Assembly (NCBI GenBank): GCA_963457665.1
Contig: OY735227.1
Span: 46,439,593-46,503,592, forward strand
Source: Thysanoteuthis rhombus
Taxonomy: Eukaryota; Mollusca; Cephalopoda; Oegopsida; Thysanoteuthidae
Length of the DNA: 64,000 bases
Direction: 5' to 3'
Position numbers and translations under genes: made by a program. This document shows positions 26,101 to 36,548 of this stretch, in pieces. The notes beneath the pieces were generated by a model. The model made no database searches. It was not told the DNA's origin and saw nothing but the letters and a program-made list of their open reading frames with translations. Positions within the stretch are counted from its first letter, which is position 1, and each line of letters opens with the position of its first letter.

Positions 26101-27821
26101 AGAGCATCAGAGGCACATCTGACCAGTAAGAGCACAGAAATACATTTGTGTGGTATAGGTTAAACCTAGGCTATTTTAAAGTAATAACTTCCAGTGCTCT
26201 CTAGAAAGCCTGCAAGAGCACAATGAAATGATCTTGGTTGATCATGATTCATGTCAGATGGAATTTGGCGCCAATGCCTGCTTTGGTAAACAGAAGGAAT
26301 CCATTGAAAAAAATGTTTTGTTTTTCAGTTATCAGAATTTTTGATAGGAGATTGTGTACTCACCCGGATATCACGAGCCACATCAACAACTAGTAACATC
26401 AGAATTGGTAAAATACTGTTTGTTGGTACTTGTTCAAGTGTGCCAATCGTAATCATTGACCTCAATGTCAAATCATTCACTCTATATTATAGTTATTAGC
26501 AAGTAAATAAATAAGGGAAACTACTACATTTGATATGCCTGGAGTCATCTCCCTTTAGGAAATAGATCTTTACAATATAGATTATTGGATTCAGAGTGAA
26601 TGCAGACCCCACAGTATCAATATCAAGTAGGAAATTGGACTGGAAATTGATTTATTCTCTCAGTCAGAGAATTTTGACAGAATTACGCTAACGAAAATCT
26701 CACAACAATGTTACTGTAAGAAACATAGATAAACCAGACAAAATATAGATTTGTTTTTGTCAATAGTTTCATGTGGTGTTACAGCAAGAACTAGAGACAA
26801 TCAAATAAAGTGGTCCGCGGAAATAATTTTATTTACCAAACTTTCAAAACTTCAGCAATTCTATCTTCTTGACTCATTCTAATAACACAAAAATTTTCTA
26901 CCCACTCATAGGTACATTTGTACGTATAAACATACACACATATGTATTCATAAACATAGTTTTTGACTATCCATCAGTTTACTAGATTGTGAAATGTTTT
27001 CTTTTTTGTTCAAAAGGCATAAATGATTATGACATTATTTCTGTGAATGTTACAACCTTATCTGTAATCAGAGACAGTCATATTATTCACAAACTTGATG
27101 TTATTTGCTGGTTTGGGAAGTTTAAATTTGTCATAAAGTTTGACAAATGGCTGTCATCAGTCAGCAAGTTATTGTTTTACTGTCCACTGTCCTCAGATAT
27201 ACTTTATGGTGTAACTAAACTATTTTTCTTTTTTTTTTTTCTTTTCTTTTTTAAAGAGAAAAAAAAAAAGCACTTTGCTCTTTTCATTATTTAGAAACAT
27301 TTTTTTTCCACACAACTTTGCATTTTACATTTGTGAATACTTTTACTAGAGCTTTTTATCTACATAGAAACTTATCTGCTTATCTATTCATGTCAAATAG
27401 TCATTCAAGATACCCTTCCCCCTTACATTATAATAAATGGCCAAAAGTTAATCCATAGAATACAAAATGATCAAATTTGAGAGAGAAAGACTGCTCACAA
27501 GAGTAGCTCTAATGGTGGTTGATCAAATATAGAGAAACTATTTTGCATTTAAAAGTGTGAGTATGTTCATCTGCAAAATCAATTATGCAACATTCATCTA
27601 ACTCTTGGATTGAGCACTCAGGTAGATGGTGAATTATGGGAAAAAACATAATCGCTTAATTAGGTCCTCCAGTCCATCTATTTCTGCGTAGAAGACGGGT
27701 AGAATATCTCCTGGTCTAGAGTGAAAGTTTCAATTCCACCTAGTGGCACTGGAGTGGATATCGAGTCTATAACCACACTGAAGAGTCGTAATACGACAAA
27801 ACAGCTGTCTGTGGATGACGC

Positions 27822-27871
<50 letters not shown>

Positions 27872-28198
27872 AAGTGTGGGTGGGAAGATACTCCCAATTG
27901 GAAATTGTTTTAGATTCCTTGGTTAATCCCAGTGAAAAATTCATGGATATACAAAAGTTACATGATTTTCAATCAGGAATTAATTCCCAATCATCCGTCA
28001 TACACAACACAAAAACACGTGTGCGAGCAAGTATGAAGAGATAAAATAATTTTGTTATTTTTCAACACTGAAGTGGTTTTATGCTGAACACATCAAATTT
28101 GAAGATGAATTTGACAGATACAAATCTGACTGTTATGACTGTCATCCTAGTAGTCAATGTCAACAAGAAGCCCTTTACACACTGGTGAAAAAAGTAAC

Positions 28199-28236
<38 letters not shown>

Positions 28237-31200
28237 GAATAATGAGACCTTTTCTGTTGGTTTCTCAGTCCCTAATTTCTACTAGAGCATACAGATACTA
28301 CTTGTTTAATCCTAAACAAAGGGAAGGGGAGTAACACTTGATCCTTGACATACACTGATACCCTGATCTGTATATAAATAATCCCATCATTTTTTATGGG
28401 TTCTATCTCCTATATATCCAAATGCTAGGCCTTCCACAAGAACTACCTCACAAATCTCACACATAAGGCTGATTTCCAGCTAGTGTTAGAATCAATAAAA
28501 TAAAGTGAAGTTGGTTTGGCTAATATCTCTATATATTTTTTTTCTACACATTACTGCTATTTTGGATTCTTCCATTCATACAGAGCAACAAAATGAGCAC
28601 AACCTTTGCTCAGGGTCGCAAAGCAGAATCTGAGACTAGCGCATTAACGTAGCTATTTATATTGCCTTAAAAAATAAAATAAAAAAAGAAATAGACACAT
28701 GAGTCAGAGGCATGAGACAGTGAACATTGAAACCGCACAATCTCTTTTGTTAATCAGATATTGATTACCTATGGTTTTTTTTTATAACTCTGAGCTGGAC
28801 AAGCGAATGGTACCATCTGTACATCTACTTGCTGGGAGGAACTAATCTGGTCTGGTCTTCATAATACTAGTGGCCATTTCTGTTGTCATCTCAGTTTCAT
28901 ATGTAGAAAGAGCCTGCTCTTCCCATATGAATTATACACCTGAAGAAGGCTATAGAATGGAACAGCTGAAATGAGTCCGAGTCTCGTCAAGAGCTTGTTG
29001 CGTTATTTCTAATCTGCATTACTTATGGCCTAACAATGACGGTCTGGGTAATTGCGGTGAAAAGTAACAGAAATTAAGGTAAAAGGAATACCAGTGAAAA
29101 ACAGGTCTGGTTAGTCATTCAATGGAAACCATCATTTGACACACATCTTTTGGCACATACAGTGTAGTGGTGATCAATTATAAATGTGAAAAAAAGGGAT
29201 GATCAATAAAAAGTTACTTCTCTTGCCTCTTGTTTTGTGATGATCACTAAAAACGTCAAAATTAAAAATCAAAAAATGAATGCTGGTGAACACAAATTAT
29301 GGACCAATTTACCATAAACTTACATAGTGAATTGGATCTCCCACGAAAAACCTCTTAAGGTAGGGAATTTGAAAAAAAAAACAAAAACAAACTGTATGTT
29401 TTTTTCTAGACATGATGAGTAGTAAACATAGCTCTAATAATGTGGCCTGTACACACGATACATTCATACATAGCCAGCCAGACCAATTTGAAAACTAAAG
29501 AAACCTATGTTGTCAGTTTTTGTTGATGTTTTCTAATATTAGTCAAAAATCGATGATGTTTAACAAGCATAGTAGTCTAAAACATATTGAATGATGAAAA
29601 TACATATTTTCAGAAGACGTAAAAATGAATTTAGTTTAATGACACATTGTAATGCAATGCTAGATTTTAAATCGATTCTCACTATTCCTAATTTTGACTA
29701 GTTTATCTTTCATCTTCTTATTGTTACTTTTCATCATATTTTATCTCCTATGTCTGTTAAGTGAACAGCAGTGATAGGAAATTACAAAATAGACTCCAAT
29801 GAGATTTCTACTCACATTCAATTTAGTCAAAGAGACCAATCAGTAGGCTACTTCTTTATTTTTCACCTATCATTCTTACCTAACGGTATTTTTTAATTAA
29901 ATAACAAACACTTTGCAGAAGTCAAAAATATTCTAACATGTCAAAGGGTAATAAATAGGAAGATATCTTGCCCACAAAACTATTGGCAACATCAGGATTA
30001 GGGCATTCATCTTTCAGTTGTTTCCTAAACTTACATTATCCTCTGAGAGAACATACGGGTCTCATAATGGAATGTCTTTGAGCTTTTTGTGAACAACCTA
30101 CATTTAGAACAAACCAATTGCAAATTGTCACATAAGATCTCAAACTTTTTAGATTGGGAAACCCATGGAATAAGTTTCATATCTCAAGGAACTCCTGCAT
30201 AAAAATAGAAGCACCTAAGTGAGTTCAAAAATTTCACACAAATAAAGAATATCAGTAACTTACACCAATGAATAAATGCCAAATATGGAGTGTTACAAGG
30301 GGATTAAAGCAAAATCTCAAATGTGATTAAGTAAATAAAGTCAGATTGAGAGAGAATTTTATTTGAATGATTCTGAATGGTAAGTGTCTGTCGGCTTTTT
30401 TGGCTCTGTCTATAGAAACAAAAAAAAGAACAATTCTTGAGAATTTTTTCAATTTATTTGAATTGATGAAAATTACCCCCACCCCCAATTAAAATAGAAA
30501 AATTTTTTTTTTTGCTACTGAAAATGAAAAGTGACAAATATAAAAAAAGATCTGGAACCTTAATAATTGTCTGAGACTAGTTTTTTTTAGAAAGGTTTCC
30601 TTAAAAAGCCCAAATTCATAAAAATTATAAAAAAAAAAAAAAAAAAAGCAGCCAGTCTTTTAGCAGTTCAGTAAAAAATCATTTTGGCTAAAATTGAACG
30701 TCATCAAAACAGTGACTACTACTTACTTACTATATGAAAAAAACCCCCAAAAAACTCAAATGAAACAGAAGTCAGGCATTTTTTTTCACACAAGTATAAA
30801 ATTTTTACAGAACCTCAGTTGGGAGAGGCTCCACCAGACATTCAAGCAATGATTATTAGTCAAGACAGCACCCTGGTTTAAACACTGTAAATAGTAGAAA
30901 AAGTGATAAGTGTTTATCAAGAAAGATAGGATTGGTAAACAGTGTTCAAATCCTGGTTGAGATATGCATGAATCTAAATCTCCAAAAACTTCCATAGCCA
31001 GATGTCTCAACAAAGATCTCACCATTGGCAGGCCATAATGATCAATGCCATATAAACCAGTATTGCCTATCTTTTATCTGGAGAGGAAATGGGCACCATC
31101 CAAGTAACATCTTTTGCTCCATAAATGCCACAAATGACATGGAATAACTTTTTAATGATCAAAGATGAATACAAACTAAAAACAGGAAACATTCAACAGA

Positions 31201-34200
31201 GATTAACCCTGTCTAGACGATAGTCTTTTACTAATAATTGTTACATGAAGTATTATCCTTATTGCATACATTTTGTTTTGTTAACCTATAGGCAACATGT
31301 AATGAGGATAAGAAGGACTTTTGAAAATCACCAGATGCAACATACGTTTGATGAAGGATGGAGCGGCTAAAACGTTTTCATAACTATACAGGCGAAAAGT
31401 TCTGTGGAATAATGAATTTTTTTTTATTCGCAAATTTCAAAATTAAAGTTGCCTGATGCATTAAAAAAGCAGATAGCCACACATATTCCGTGCAAATATT
31501 CTGAAGTGATCTAATAATTATGAAATTAATTCTTTCATCATGGAAAACGTCAGAGAATCTTACATGATTGATAAAAAAAAAACACAACACAAAAACAGCG
31601 AACACTATGGGCTAATTTCATGATTCCATATTTTTGATGTTTCTTCGGGCGTATTTTTAGACGTTGATATTTCCGCTTAAATTTTAATGTCTGAATTGAC
31701 CCAGAATTTAACGTATGGATATTTATTTAATTTTTTTTTTTTTGCTGTTGATTGATTTAAAAGAACAAACAAACAAAAAATACTTGAAATTTCAGATGAA
31801 AATTGAGGCAAACATGGCACTATCCTAGTTTCATGGTGCATATCGGAATGCACCTTTGGTGGGATTTTATTCAATATCAGAGTGTAGTATCTGTTCTTCT
31901 CACGTTACGTCAACGGAACATAACATTGACTTCCCATTTCCGATAAACGTTATGATTGTTTTACAATTGTTCTTTTCTCAGATTTCACATAACAATATTT
32001 AACATACAAAACAATAATTCAATTAAAAAATACAAAATAGTGTTAAATTGATATAAAAGATTGGAGTGAAATCAAATGTCTAGACTTTTTCACAAGTGTA
32101 TATGTGGGGAGGAGGTAAAGTTTAAATTTAAAAAAAAAAAAAATTGTGATGTCACATGGTTCAAAAGTTCCTAATTTCATTTAGCGTCAGCAATAAATAA
32201 ATCGAAATAAAATTCATAAATGTTTGATTTTTTGTAACTGAAGAAATATTCAAAATAAATTTAAATTCATGAAGAAAACAATTTAAATATAATCATAATA
32301 ATGTCTGTAGTTGAAAATGGGAAGTTAATGCAGGCTCATTGACGCGTGAAGAACAGATACTATACTTCGATCTTGACCTAAAGGCCGCAGAATCTTCATT
32401 CCGATCCGGGCCACGTAAACAGTACAGTGTCGAAAATGAGATATCTTATACTTGTGTGTCTAAAACCCTGTCAAGCTGTTGTTGATTTGCTGGCTTCAGT
32501 AGCATTTTTCTCTTGAAGGAATGAACAAGACAAAAACCCTTTAATCTCAACATTAATGACAAATATACGCTAATGCAGCAGATTCTCTTACTTCTGTGTC
32601 ATGAAGTTAATGTCTTGATGCATGATAAGAGCTTTCCCCTCTAAATTCCGTAGAAAGTAAATACGTTGTAGGTGAGGGGTACTCTAAAAATGTGATGACA
32701 TCACACATTCTTGCTATGGTAAACCAAACCTTACTGAAAATGAATAAGGGTTTACTTTCTGAAGAGAGTTTTCACTTTTAAAATTAAAAATTGCTAAAAT
32801 GAGCAATCAATCGAAATAACAATAATGAATGAAATGATAGGTTGGAAAGCTGTGAATCGTGTTTTTTAAGCGAGTAAACTGCTTAAAAAGATCTTGAATG
32901 TCCAGAGTGTTAAACAGGAAACATTAAGGAAGTGGTTACATGAAGGAAGTTGCAATTGAAAACAACATAACACGTATGTTGAGTGTCAGTGACAAATAAA
33001 AGCCAAACATTAATACAGACAGATTTTTGACATTTAAAACTTCTAAACGTAGAAAAGCAAAAAACAATGAAAGTGAACATGAATGAATAGAATCGTTACG
33101 AAGTAAAGAAATGAAACAGTAGCAGACACGTAAAATATTTTACATTTTTCTTTTTCGGAGAAAGAAGAATCCACTTCAACTTCTAAAATGTCTAACTCAG
33201 TGTTTTGGGGGGTTTCTTTTTTTCTAAATAGTTGCCTTAATTAAAAATGGTAACACATCACTTCACTCCACACGTTTTAATCAGAGAAAATTTAATTGGA
33301 AATGAAAGAAAGAAAGAAAAAAACAAACGTTTTTTTTCCTATCCACAATAGCAGGAAGAGAAAGGTATTTATCGAACTCATGCTTGTTTAGAACATTTGG
33401 GTTCAAAAAAGTAAAATAGTTTTGTGGTGTGGATGAAGACGGTGATAGATTGAGACTTATTTGATAAACAAATGAAATATGTTTCCTTAACTTTCCAAGA
33501 TCTTTCATGATTCAGTGATTCATCATTACATATGTTCAAGTTTTTTTTGTGGCCTCAAACTTTCAACTTTCACAGAGGTCCGGTTTGGTTTGAAATCGGG
33601 TATTAAAACAGTAAATTAAGAGAAATGAAATGTAACGTTAGGCATAAAAAAATAAATAAATAAAGACGAATTAATTGAATTCAAAATGAATTAATTAAGT
33701 GATTAATTTAAGATTCAGAAAAGCATCAATAAGCTTGCATCATAACGTGAAGAAACAGTTTTGGGTTCAATTTTCAATTACCTTATTTTCTTCTTTAAAT
33801 TTTTAAAGCCCATATCGGGTTTAGGGTTGATGTATTGTGGTTGGAAGTCGAGAAAAAGTCGGAGAAGAGTCGTCAAGTCCCGTGTAGTCGTAAGTTGTAC
33901 TTAATAACAACGATGGGGAAGAAGAGGCTTGATTATAGCAGAGAAGACGAGACCAACAAGGTTGTTGTTGTTGTTGTTGTGTGTTGTTATTAGTGTCGTG
34001 GTCGTCAGGGGTGGTGAGTACCAGCACCACCAGCAACTGTTTTGTTGGCCACATTTGGTAGACCAACAGCCACAGATCCAGATATCAAAGCCACCTTGTC
34101 TCTCTGGATGATGCCCCGTCGTCCGTGTCACGTGACACACGGTGCTTGCTCTGTTAAGGGGTAGATAACTCTAAAAACCATGGAATTTCCCAAGTCTCAA

Positions 34201-34280
34201 TCTTCGGAGAAGCCGGTATTTTTTCCTCTTTCGCTTCTATACGAGGTATCATGGGGAGGGGGAGACAGCTGTTGCGTCAT
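11785..34280 (-). CDS. Amino acid transporter, AAAP/SLC36-like, 7 firm exons plus a candidate first exon
   Basis: A multi-pass membrane transporter that probably moves amino acids, perhaps with protons, across a lysosomal or plasma membrane. Exons (minus strand): 34280-34243 (tentative), 25372-25264, 22520-21737, 20035-19944, 15525-15246, 13515-13403, 12298-12193 and 11966-11785. All seven firm exons join in phase at GT-AG sites; the full join is 1704 nt, or 567 residues plus TGA. Family-like motifs are FIGTNYLSLSYAF (TM1, about residue 32), ITDHCC after TM2, TQFGFCVGY (TM3, about 135), TSAFEGVG (about 332) and IIPIETSM. A luminal loop at about 160-258 carries five N-glycosylation sequons (N167, N202, N232, N235, N248). 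A polar acidic linker (about 435-450) precedes the last membrane segments. SLC36 proteins are usually about 480 residues, so this one is longer. The family call rests on recognised motifs; substrate and location are inferred. A possible poly(A) signal variant (ATTAAA, minus) lies at 10954-10949, with low confidence. Confidence 0.88.
12193..12298 (-). CDS. Transporter exon 7
   Basis: The exon is 106 nt, with acceptor TTTTTTCAG before 12298 and donor GTAAGA after 12193 (phase 1). It encodes IVPWKRNIVRLSMVLSSVGF and then AILFQHNFAHLTAILG. This is a late transmembrane helix followed by the F-x-H-L-x-A-I-L-G pattern that resembles the F-x-x-L-x-A-L-x-G block seen before the last helices in this family. 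Confidence 0.92.
13403..13515 (-). CDS. Transporter exon 6 (acidic hydrophilic linker)
   Basis: The exon is 113 nt. The acceptor is TTTCTGCAG before 13515 and the donor is AAG|GTATGA after 13403. It joins exons 5 and 7 in frame but contains no membrane helix: it reads RNKSNENDEQDAEQDTTSLL and then a T/N/P-rich stretch ending ATNK. A hydrophilic insert of this kind between late helices is longer than usual for SLC36 proteins and may be lineage specific. The exon could be skipped only with a frameshift (113 is not a multiple of 3), which argues that it is constitutive. Confidence 0.82.
14041..14126 (+). repeat. tRNA-derived SINE running into (AT)n
   Basis: CCTCAATGGTAAGGGCAACA (A-box-like) and AAAGGTTCAATTCCTGCAGC (B-box GGTTCAATTCC) are about 35-40 bp apart. 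The element runs directly into a 55-bp (AT)n tract, a common SINE tail context. It lies in transporter intron 5. Confidence 0.55.
14126..14180. repeat. (AT)n microsatellite
   Basis: About 27 AT units directly follow the SINE-like head at 14041. Confidence 0.96.
14974..15178. mobile_element. GGTTGCCAG-ended MITE, best copy (transporter intron 5)
   Basis: The 205-bp element has terminal inverted repeats of about 40 bp: it starts GGTTGCCAGATTAGGCTACG and ends TAGCCTAACCTGGCAACC, with matching inner arms (AATCTGAGCTT / AAGCTGAGATT). It has no coding capacity. A target-site duplication is not obvious. Confidence 0.78.
15246..15525 (-). CDS. Transporter exon 5
   Basis: The exon is 280 nt. The acceptor is TCATTTTAG before 15525 and the donor is CAA|GTAAGT after 15246 (phase 1). 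It begins IIPIETSMDGNRHNFPKFLH, completing the conserved F-E-G-x-G-x-x-x-P-x-E block with exon 4. It then encodes a helix (FAIGVVSFLLVVLGLTGYLR), a polar segment with FGNDVSQMINLSI, and another helix with LLVAVICTYPLMAHPVLEML. The order matches the second half of an AAAP transporter. Confidence 0.93.
15649..15863. mobile_element. hAT-like non-autonomous element (GTTGGCAAA ends)
   Basis: The left end CTAGGAGTTGGCAAACTATG and the right end GATTTGCCAACCCCTGG form terminal inverted repeats resembling the CAGxGGTTGGCAAACT ends of hAT-superfamily elements. About 215 bp, in intron 4 of the transporter. An 8-bp target duplication could not be confirmed. Confidence 0.6.
16974..17176. mobile_element. 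Short inverted-repeat element (GGTGTATAAGT ends)
   Basis: The left arm CATATGCTGGTGTATAAGTT and the right arm GACTTATACACCGGCATATA are inverted complements with few mismatches, enclosing about 150 bp. It lies in transporter intron 4. The short plus-strand ORF within it is probably not a gene. Confidence 0.62.
19944..20035 (-). CDS. Transporter exon 4 (TSAFEGVG helix)
   Basis: The exon is 92 nt. The acceptor is CCCTATAG before 20035 and the donor is ACA|GTATGT after 19944. It encodes the end of a split glycine codon, then FKINPDVKLACKDAAVFFGL and VTSAFEGVGT. The F-E-G-[VI]-G element is among the most conserved stretches of SLC36-type transporters. It ends in phase 0. Confidence 0.92.
20690..21085 (-). 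mobile_element. GAAACCGTCA-type transposon, degraded copy 2
   Basis: The right half carries the family's blocks in reverse orientation: TTCAGACTTTTTTAGTGATC, TATTCATTGATTA, and AATTGATCATTCCCAACATC followed by TGCTGCCAAAAGA. The terminal repeats are eroded, so the ends are approximate. Confidence 0.5.
21737..22520 (-). CDS. Transporter exon 3 (TM2-TM5 and large luminal loop)
   Basis: This is the largest exon, 784 nt. The acceptor is TTCTTCCAG before 22520 and the donor is GTAAGT after 21737 (phase 1). It starts LGLFLLVFIAGITDHCCQLL (TM2), continues through a cytosolic segment, and reads DIGMVAFGQAGRYIVNFCVF and TQFGFCVGYCIFIGNTLFSF (TM3). A loop of roughly 100 residues with five N-x-S/T sequons follows, then YLLILLPLPIFIVFSF and a further helix ending VFLLVFLFI. 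The QFGFC and ITDHCC motifs support the AAAP call. The open frame runs past the donor for 32 codons, but homology-like sequence stops at the splice site. Confidence 0.93.
24708..24728. repeat. Short (AT)n microsatellite
   Basis: About ten AT units in intron 2. Confidence 0.9.
24882..25000 (+). mobile_element. hAT-like 5' end fragment
   Basis: The sequence CAGAAGTCCCCAACTACCGG, followed by GCCATGGACAGGTATCGAG, closely follows the well-known hAT terminus (CAGGGGTCCCCAAC...CCGGGCC...GACCGGTA). No matching right end was found nearby, so only a fragment is called. It lies in intron 2. Confidence 0.6.
25264..25372 (-). CDS. Transporter exon 2 (TM1)
   Basis: The acceptor is CTTCCAG before base 25372 and the donor is GTAAGT from 25263. 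The exon encodes SKWIFLLADFANVLKAFIGT and then NYLSLSYAFSKSGAL, the first transmembrane helix of AAAP transporters. The canonical substrate-site motif in SLC36 proteins is G-T-G followed by aliphatic residues; here it is G-T-N-Y-L. The exon ends in phase 0. Confidence 0.9.
27822..27870. repeat. (AT)n(AC)n compound microsatellite
   Basis: An AT run passes directly into an AC run. The overlapping ORFs on both strands exist only because of the repeat. Confidence 0.95.
28202..28230. repeat. (AT)n microsatellite
   Basis: About 14 AT units in the putative first intron. Confidence 0.95.
29124..29534 (+). mobile_element. GAAACCGTCA-type transposon, copy 3
   Basis: The 411-bp element runs from GGAAACCATCA to TGATGTTTTCT. 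It is collinear with copy 1: GTGATCAATT, AAAAAAGGGATGATCAAT, ACCATAAACTTACATAG, ATACATAGCCAGCCAGACCA and CCTATGTTGTCAG occur in the same order. It lies in the putative first intron of the transporter. Confidence 0.75.
34125..34138. promoter_or_regulatory. CLEAR-type E-box palindrome (GTGTCACGTGACAC)
   Basis: This is a perfect 14-bp palindrome containing GTCACGTGAC. In vertebrates that 10-mer is the consensus bound by MiT/TFE basic helix-loop-helix factors (TFEB class) at lysosomal and autophagy genes. It lies about 105 bp inside the predicted first intron and about 140 bp from the candidate ATG, within the range where such sites act. Sequence match only; binding is inferred. Confidence 0.5.
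34243..34280 (-). CDS. Candidate coding exon 1 of the transporter
   Basis: The first recognised exon (25372) starts with the third base of a codon, so the initial exon must end after two bases. From an ATG at 34280 the frame reads MTQQLSPPPHDT and then TC before a GT at 34242. TC plus the next exon's C makes serine, and the joined N-terminus MTQQLSPPPHDTSQSKW leads directly into TM1. A short polar N-terminus is normal for the family. The donor (C|GTATAG) is weak, which is the main doubt. The exon sits at the edge of the CpG-richer promoter-like segment. An unseen exon elsewhere in the 8.9-kb interval could be the true start. Confidence 0.42.
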
Positions 34281-36106
34281 TCTGCCTGCCTGTGTTCTCT
34301 CCTTCATTTTACTCAAACAATTTATAATAATCCACTTCCTGCTTGCTAGGCTCGTCGAAGCTTCACTAAAGTCCCAACGGGAAGCCGGAATGGCTCTTAA
34401 GAATATTACGATTAAGATTAAGATTATTTTAATTTTTTGAAAGCTTATATTCAACACAGCAGTTATTTGAACAACAGATAAAAATGGTTGAAAAAAAAAA
34501 AATAATTGAAACACGGTTATGTCTAATTTTGTTTTTTACTAGTTCTCCTTTCATCTTATTTTTCACTATTTCATTGCAATGCTCACATTCTACGACCGTT
34601 AAACAAGTAGTTTGAATCGGATATGAAAAACAAGTTTTCAATGAGACTTTGTATCCCTTATCCTTGGGAGCCTGTCTGACCGGGATATCGCTCTACTGAT
34701 AAGGCTACAAAAGCTAATCAGGCGTCATTTGGATTAATTTTAGTCAGATAACTACAATTTTCCTCATCTGATTTCACTTCTACGTTATATTAATAAAAAG
34801 CTTATTCATCATTTCTGATTCACACTGCTTACTTGATAGTCGTAGAATGTAAAAACGACCTGATAACGCTGCGATAAAACATGGGAAAAAAACAACAACA
34901 AAAAAGACGAAAGAAAAACCAATAATAACGACAATGATATATCTAAAAAAAAACTAGGCCATCTTATAAATACGTAATTATAAAAAGTTGGTTCTCTTAA
35001 AAATGGTGTAAATTGTTCTTTTTGTCTAGCTGAAGAAAAACATGGCAAAACGGCATTTTTCTTCAAAACAGGGCAACATTAAAAATTAATTCTCGATGAT
35101 TCGGAAAAAGAAAGAAATCACATTTCTACAAATGAATTTCGTGAAAAGTTTTGAGGCAATTCTCTTTCTTACTGGTGAGAAATACTTTGGCCTTCTCTTG
35201 GTAGAAATGGTATCAAGATTGATTTATATGAGAGATATATAATCAATTCTGGACGTGACGCCCGCGAGATAATATAGGGTAGATTTTATTTGAAGTATAT
35301 TCAAAACGAAAAACAAAAAAATACAGACCAACATAGCTTTTTATTACCCTTTCGCAGTCTAATACCCCAAACATTGGTTAAAGATCTGCAAATAAAATGA
35401 TTGAGTCAGAAAGCTAATCTCCGAATCTTTCAAGAATGTAAAAATAAACGTGCCGTTAGAACATGTGTCATTATAAAGAGAGTTTATTGTATAAAGTAGT
35501 TATTTTCAAGTATTTTTGTCAATTTTTTCATACATAGAGAGAAAGAAACTTAAGAAGAAAAAGAATTTTATATAAAGAACAATACATTTGAACTCTTTCA
35601 CGCAATAATTGCTTTAAATTCTCAACACGATTCACTCCTTCAGCTAGTTTTCATAGAGAGATCAAACTCAAGTAGTAAGTAGAGCATGACGAGACGTTTA
35701 GCTATGGCTTTGGTTATTTTAGACGAACCGAATGGAATCAGTTGATTCATCGATTTGAAACTTTAAAAAAAATCGGTGATATTTAGGACAACCTATCAAA
35801 CTGATATCTACTCTTCCTACAATACAGTTAAAACAAAAACAGTAAAAATGGTATCTGGAAATCTCCTCAGTTGTCTAAAAAGTTACAAGATGATATCAAT
35901 TGATAATACAAAAAGTTAATACTTGACACAAATGAAAATTGAGGTACTGGATAGGTTAAGCTCGTTTAGAGCCTGTGATAAGGGTAGGTGCAGCAGATTT
36001 TCTGGATGATGATCATGATTACAACCAATGGAGAGCGCTATAGGAAAATTATTAAAATTTATTGATGCCATAGCTACCTGACGACCATATTATGTGATTC
36101 TAACAG

Positions 36107-36401
36107 GATGGCGCCTCGGTTCACATTGCTGGGCTACAAGGAATCTCCTGAGCCAGCATTTCTTCCCAATCACGTTACATCGATCAACGGTAAATGTAAA
36201 ATGGTCACCGTCTTCACTGGATTTAAGCACTATCTCAAGGATAAAGTATTTGCTAATCTCAAATCATGGAGGCCCCAAAAGAGAACATTCGACATGATGT
36301 CTGCTGAAACGCTTGAAAATGTAATGAAAAGAGCATATGTTTACGAGCAAGAGACAGATGATCTTTTGGTCAGAATGATTTTTCACAAAACGTCAATCGA
36401 G
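36107..36401 (+). CDS. Unknown protein, exon with probable start codon
   Basis: An acceptor-like GATTCTAACAG precedes base 36107 and the ATG is at 36108. The frame encodes MAPRFTLLGYKESPEPAFLP, a middle segment with FTGFKHYLKDKVFANLKSW, and a helical segment ending VRMIFHKTSIE before the proposed donor (GAG|GTCTCT, not strong). The frame continues only seven codons past that site before a stop. Joining to the exon at 36549 keeps phase and gives a 160-residue basic protein with no signal peptide or membrane helix. I do not recognise the family. Upstream untranslated exons may lie in the promoter-like segment near 34.2 kb. Confidence 0.5.
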
Positions 36402-36548
36402 GTCTCTAGCGGTCATTCTTAGCCAATTTTACAAGTTGTCAGTCGCAATCTTTTTTTTTTTTTTTTTGCATCAAAAAATCATTTCAATGACAGCTAATAT
36501 TTAAAAGTGTAAAAACTTTTTATTTTATTTGTTGTGTTGTCTAAACAG

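Larger units (their letters stand above)
25373..34242 (-). other. Putative long first intron of the transporter
   Basis: This 8.9-kb stretch shows no convincing exon on either strand. It contains a GAAACCGTCA-type transposon at 29124, compound microsatellites at 27822 and 28202, copies of a short dispersed GAAGAA...CTGAAACG motif at 28942 and 31352, and otherwise AT-rich sequence with long A or T runs. If the true first exon differs from the candidate at 34280, it should lie here or upstream. Confidence 0.55.
33815..34290 (-). promoter_or_regulatory. Promoter-like CpG-richer segment at the transporter's 5' end
   Basis: This segment is clearly richer in CG dinucleotides than its surroundings and carries no (AT)n tract. 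It contains a CAA/GTT repeat (33961-33980), a triplet-rich CCA/TGG stretch and the E-box palindrome at 34125-34138. It encloses the candidate first exon. A divergent gene lies 1.8 kb away on the plus strand, so a shared bidirectional promoter is possible. No clear TATA box was identified. Confidence 0.45.

Noticed and set aside
30786-31025. Minus-strand ORF of 79 codons considered as the first exon of the transporter
   Set aside because: It contains repeat-like sequence (plus-strand GTTCAAATCCTGGTT, B-box-like) and no donor in the required phase.
34180-34440. Plus-strand ORF with a good start context (ACCATGG) in the promoter-like segment, encoding MEFPKSQSSEKPVFFPLSLL
   Set aside because: It lies antisense to the candidate first exon, shows no protein family pattern, and its hydrophobic end is driven by AT-rich sequence. 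It may be an untranslated part of a divergent transcript.
34661-34730. Possible tRNA gene near 34.7 kb
   Set aside because: The A-box and B-box are poor and no cloverleaf could be drawn; no tRNA gene is supported anywhere in the window.
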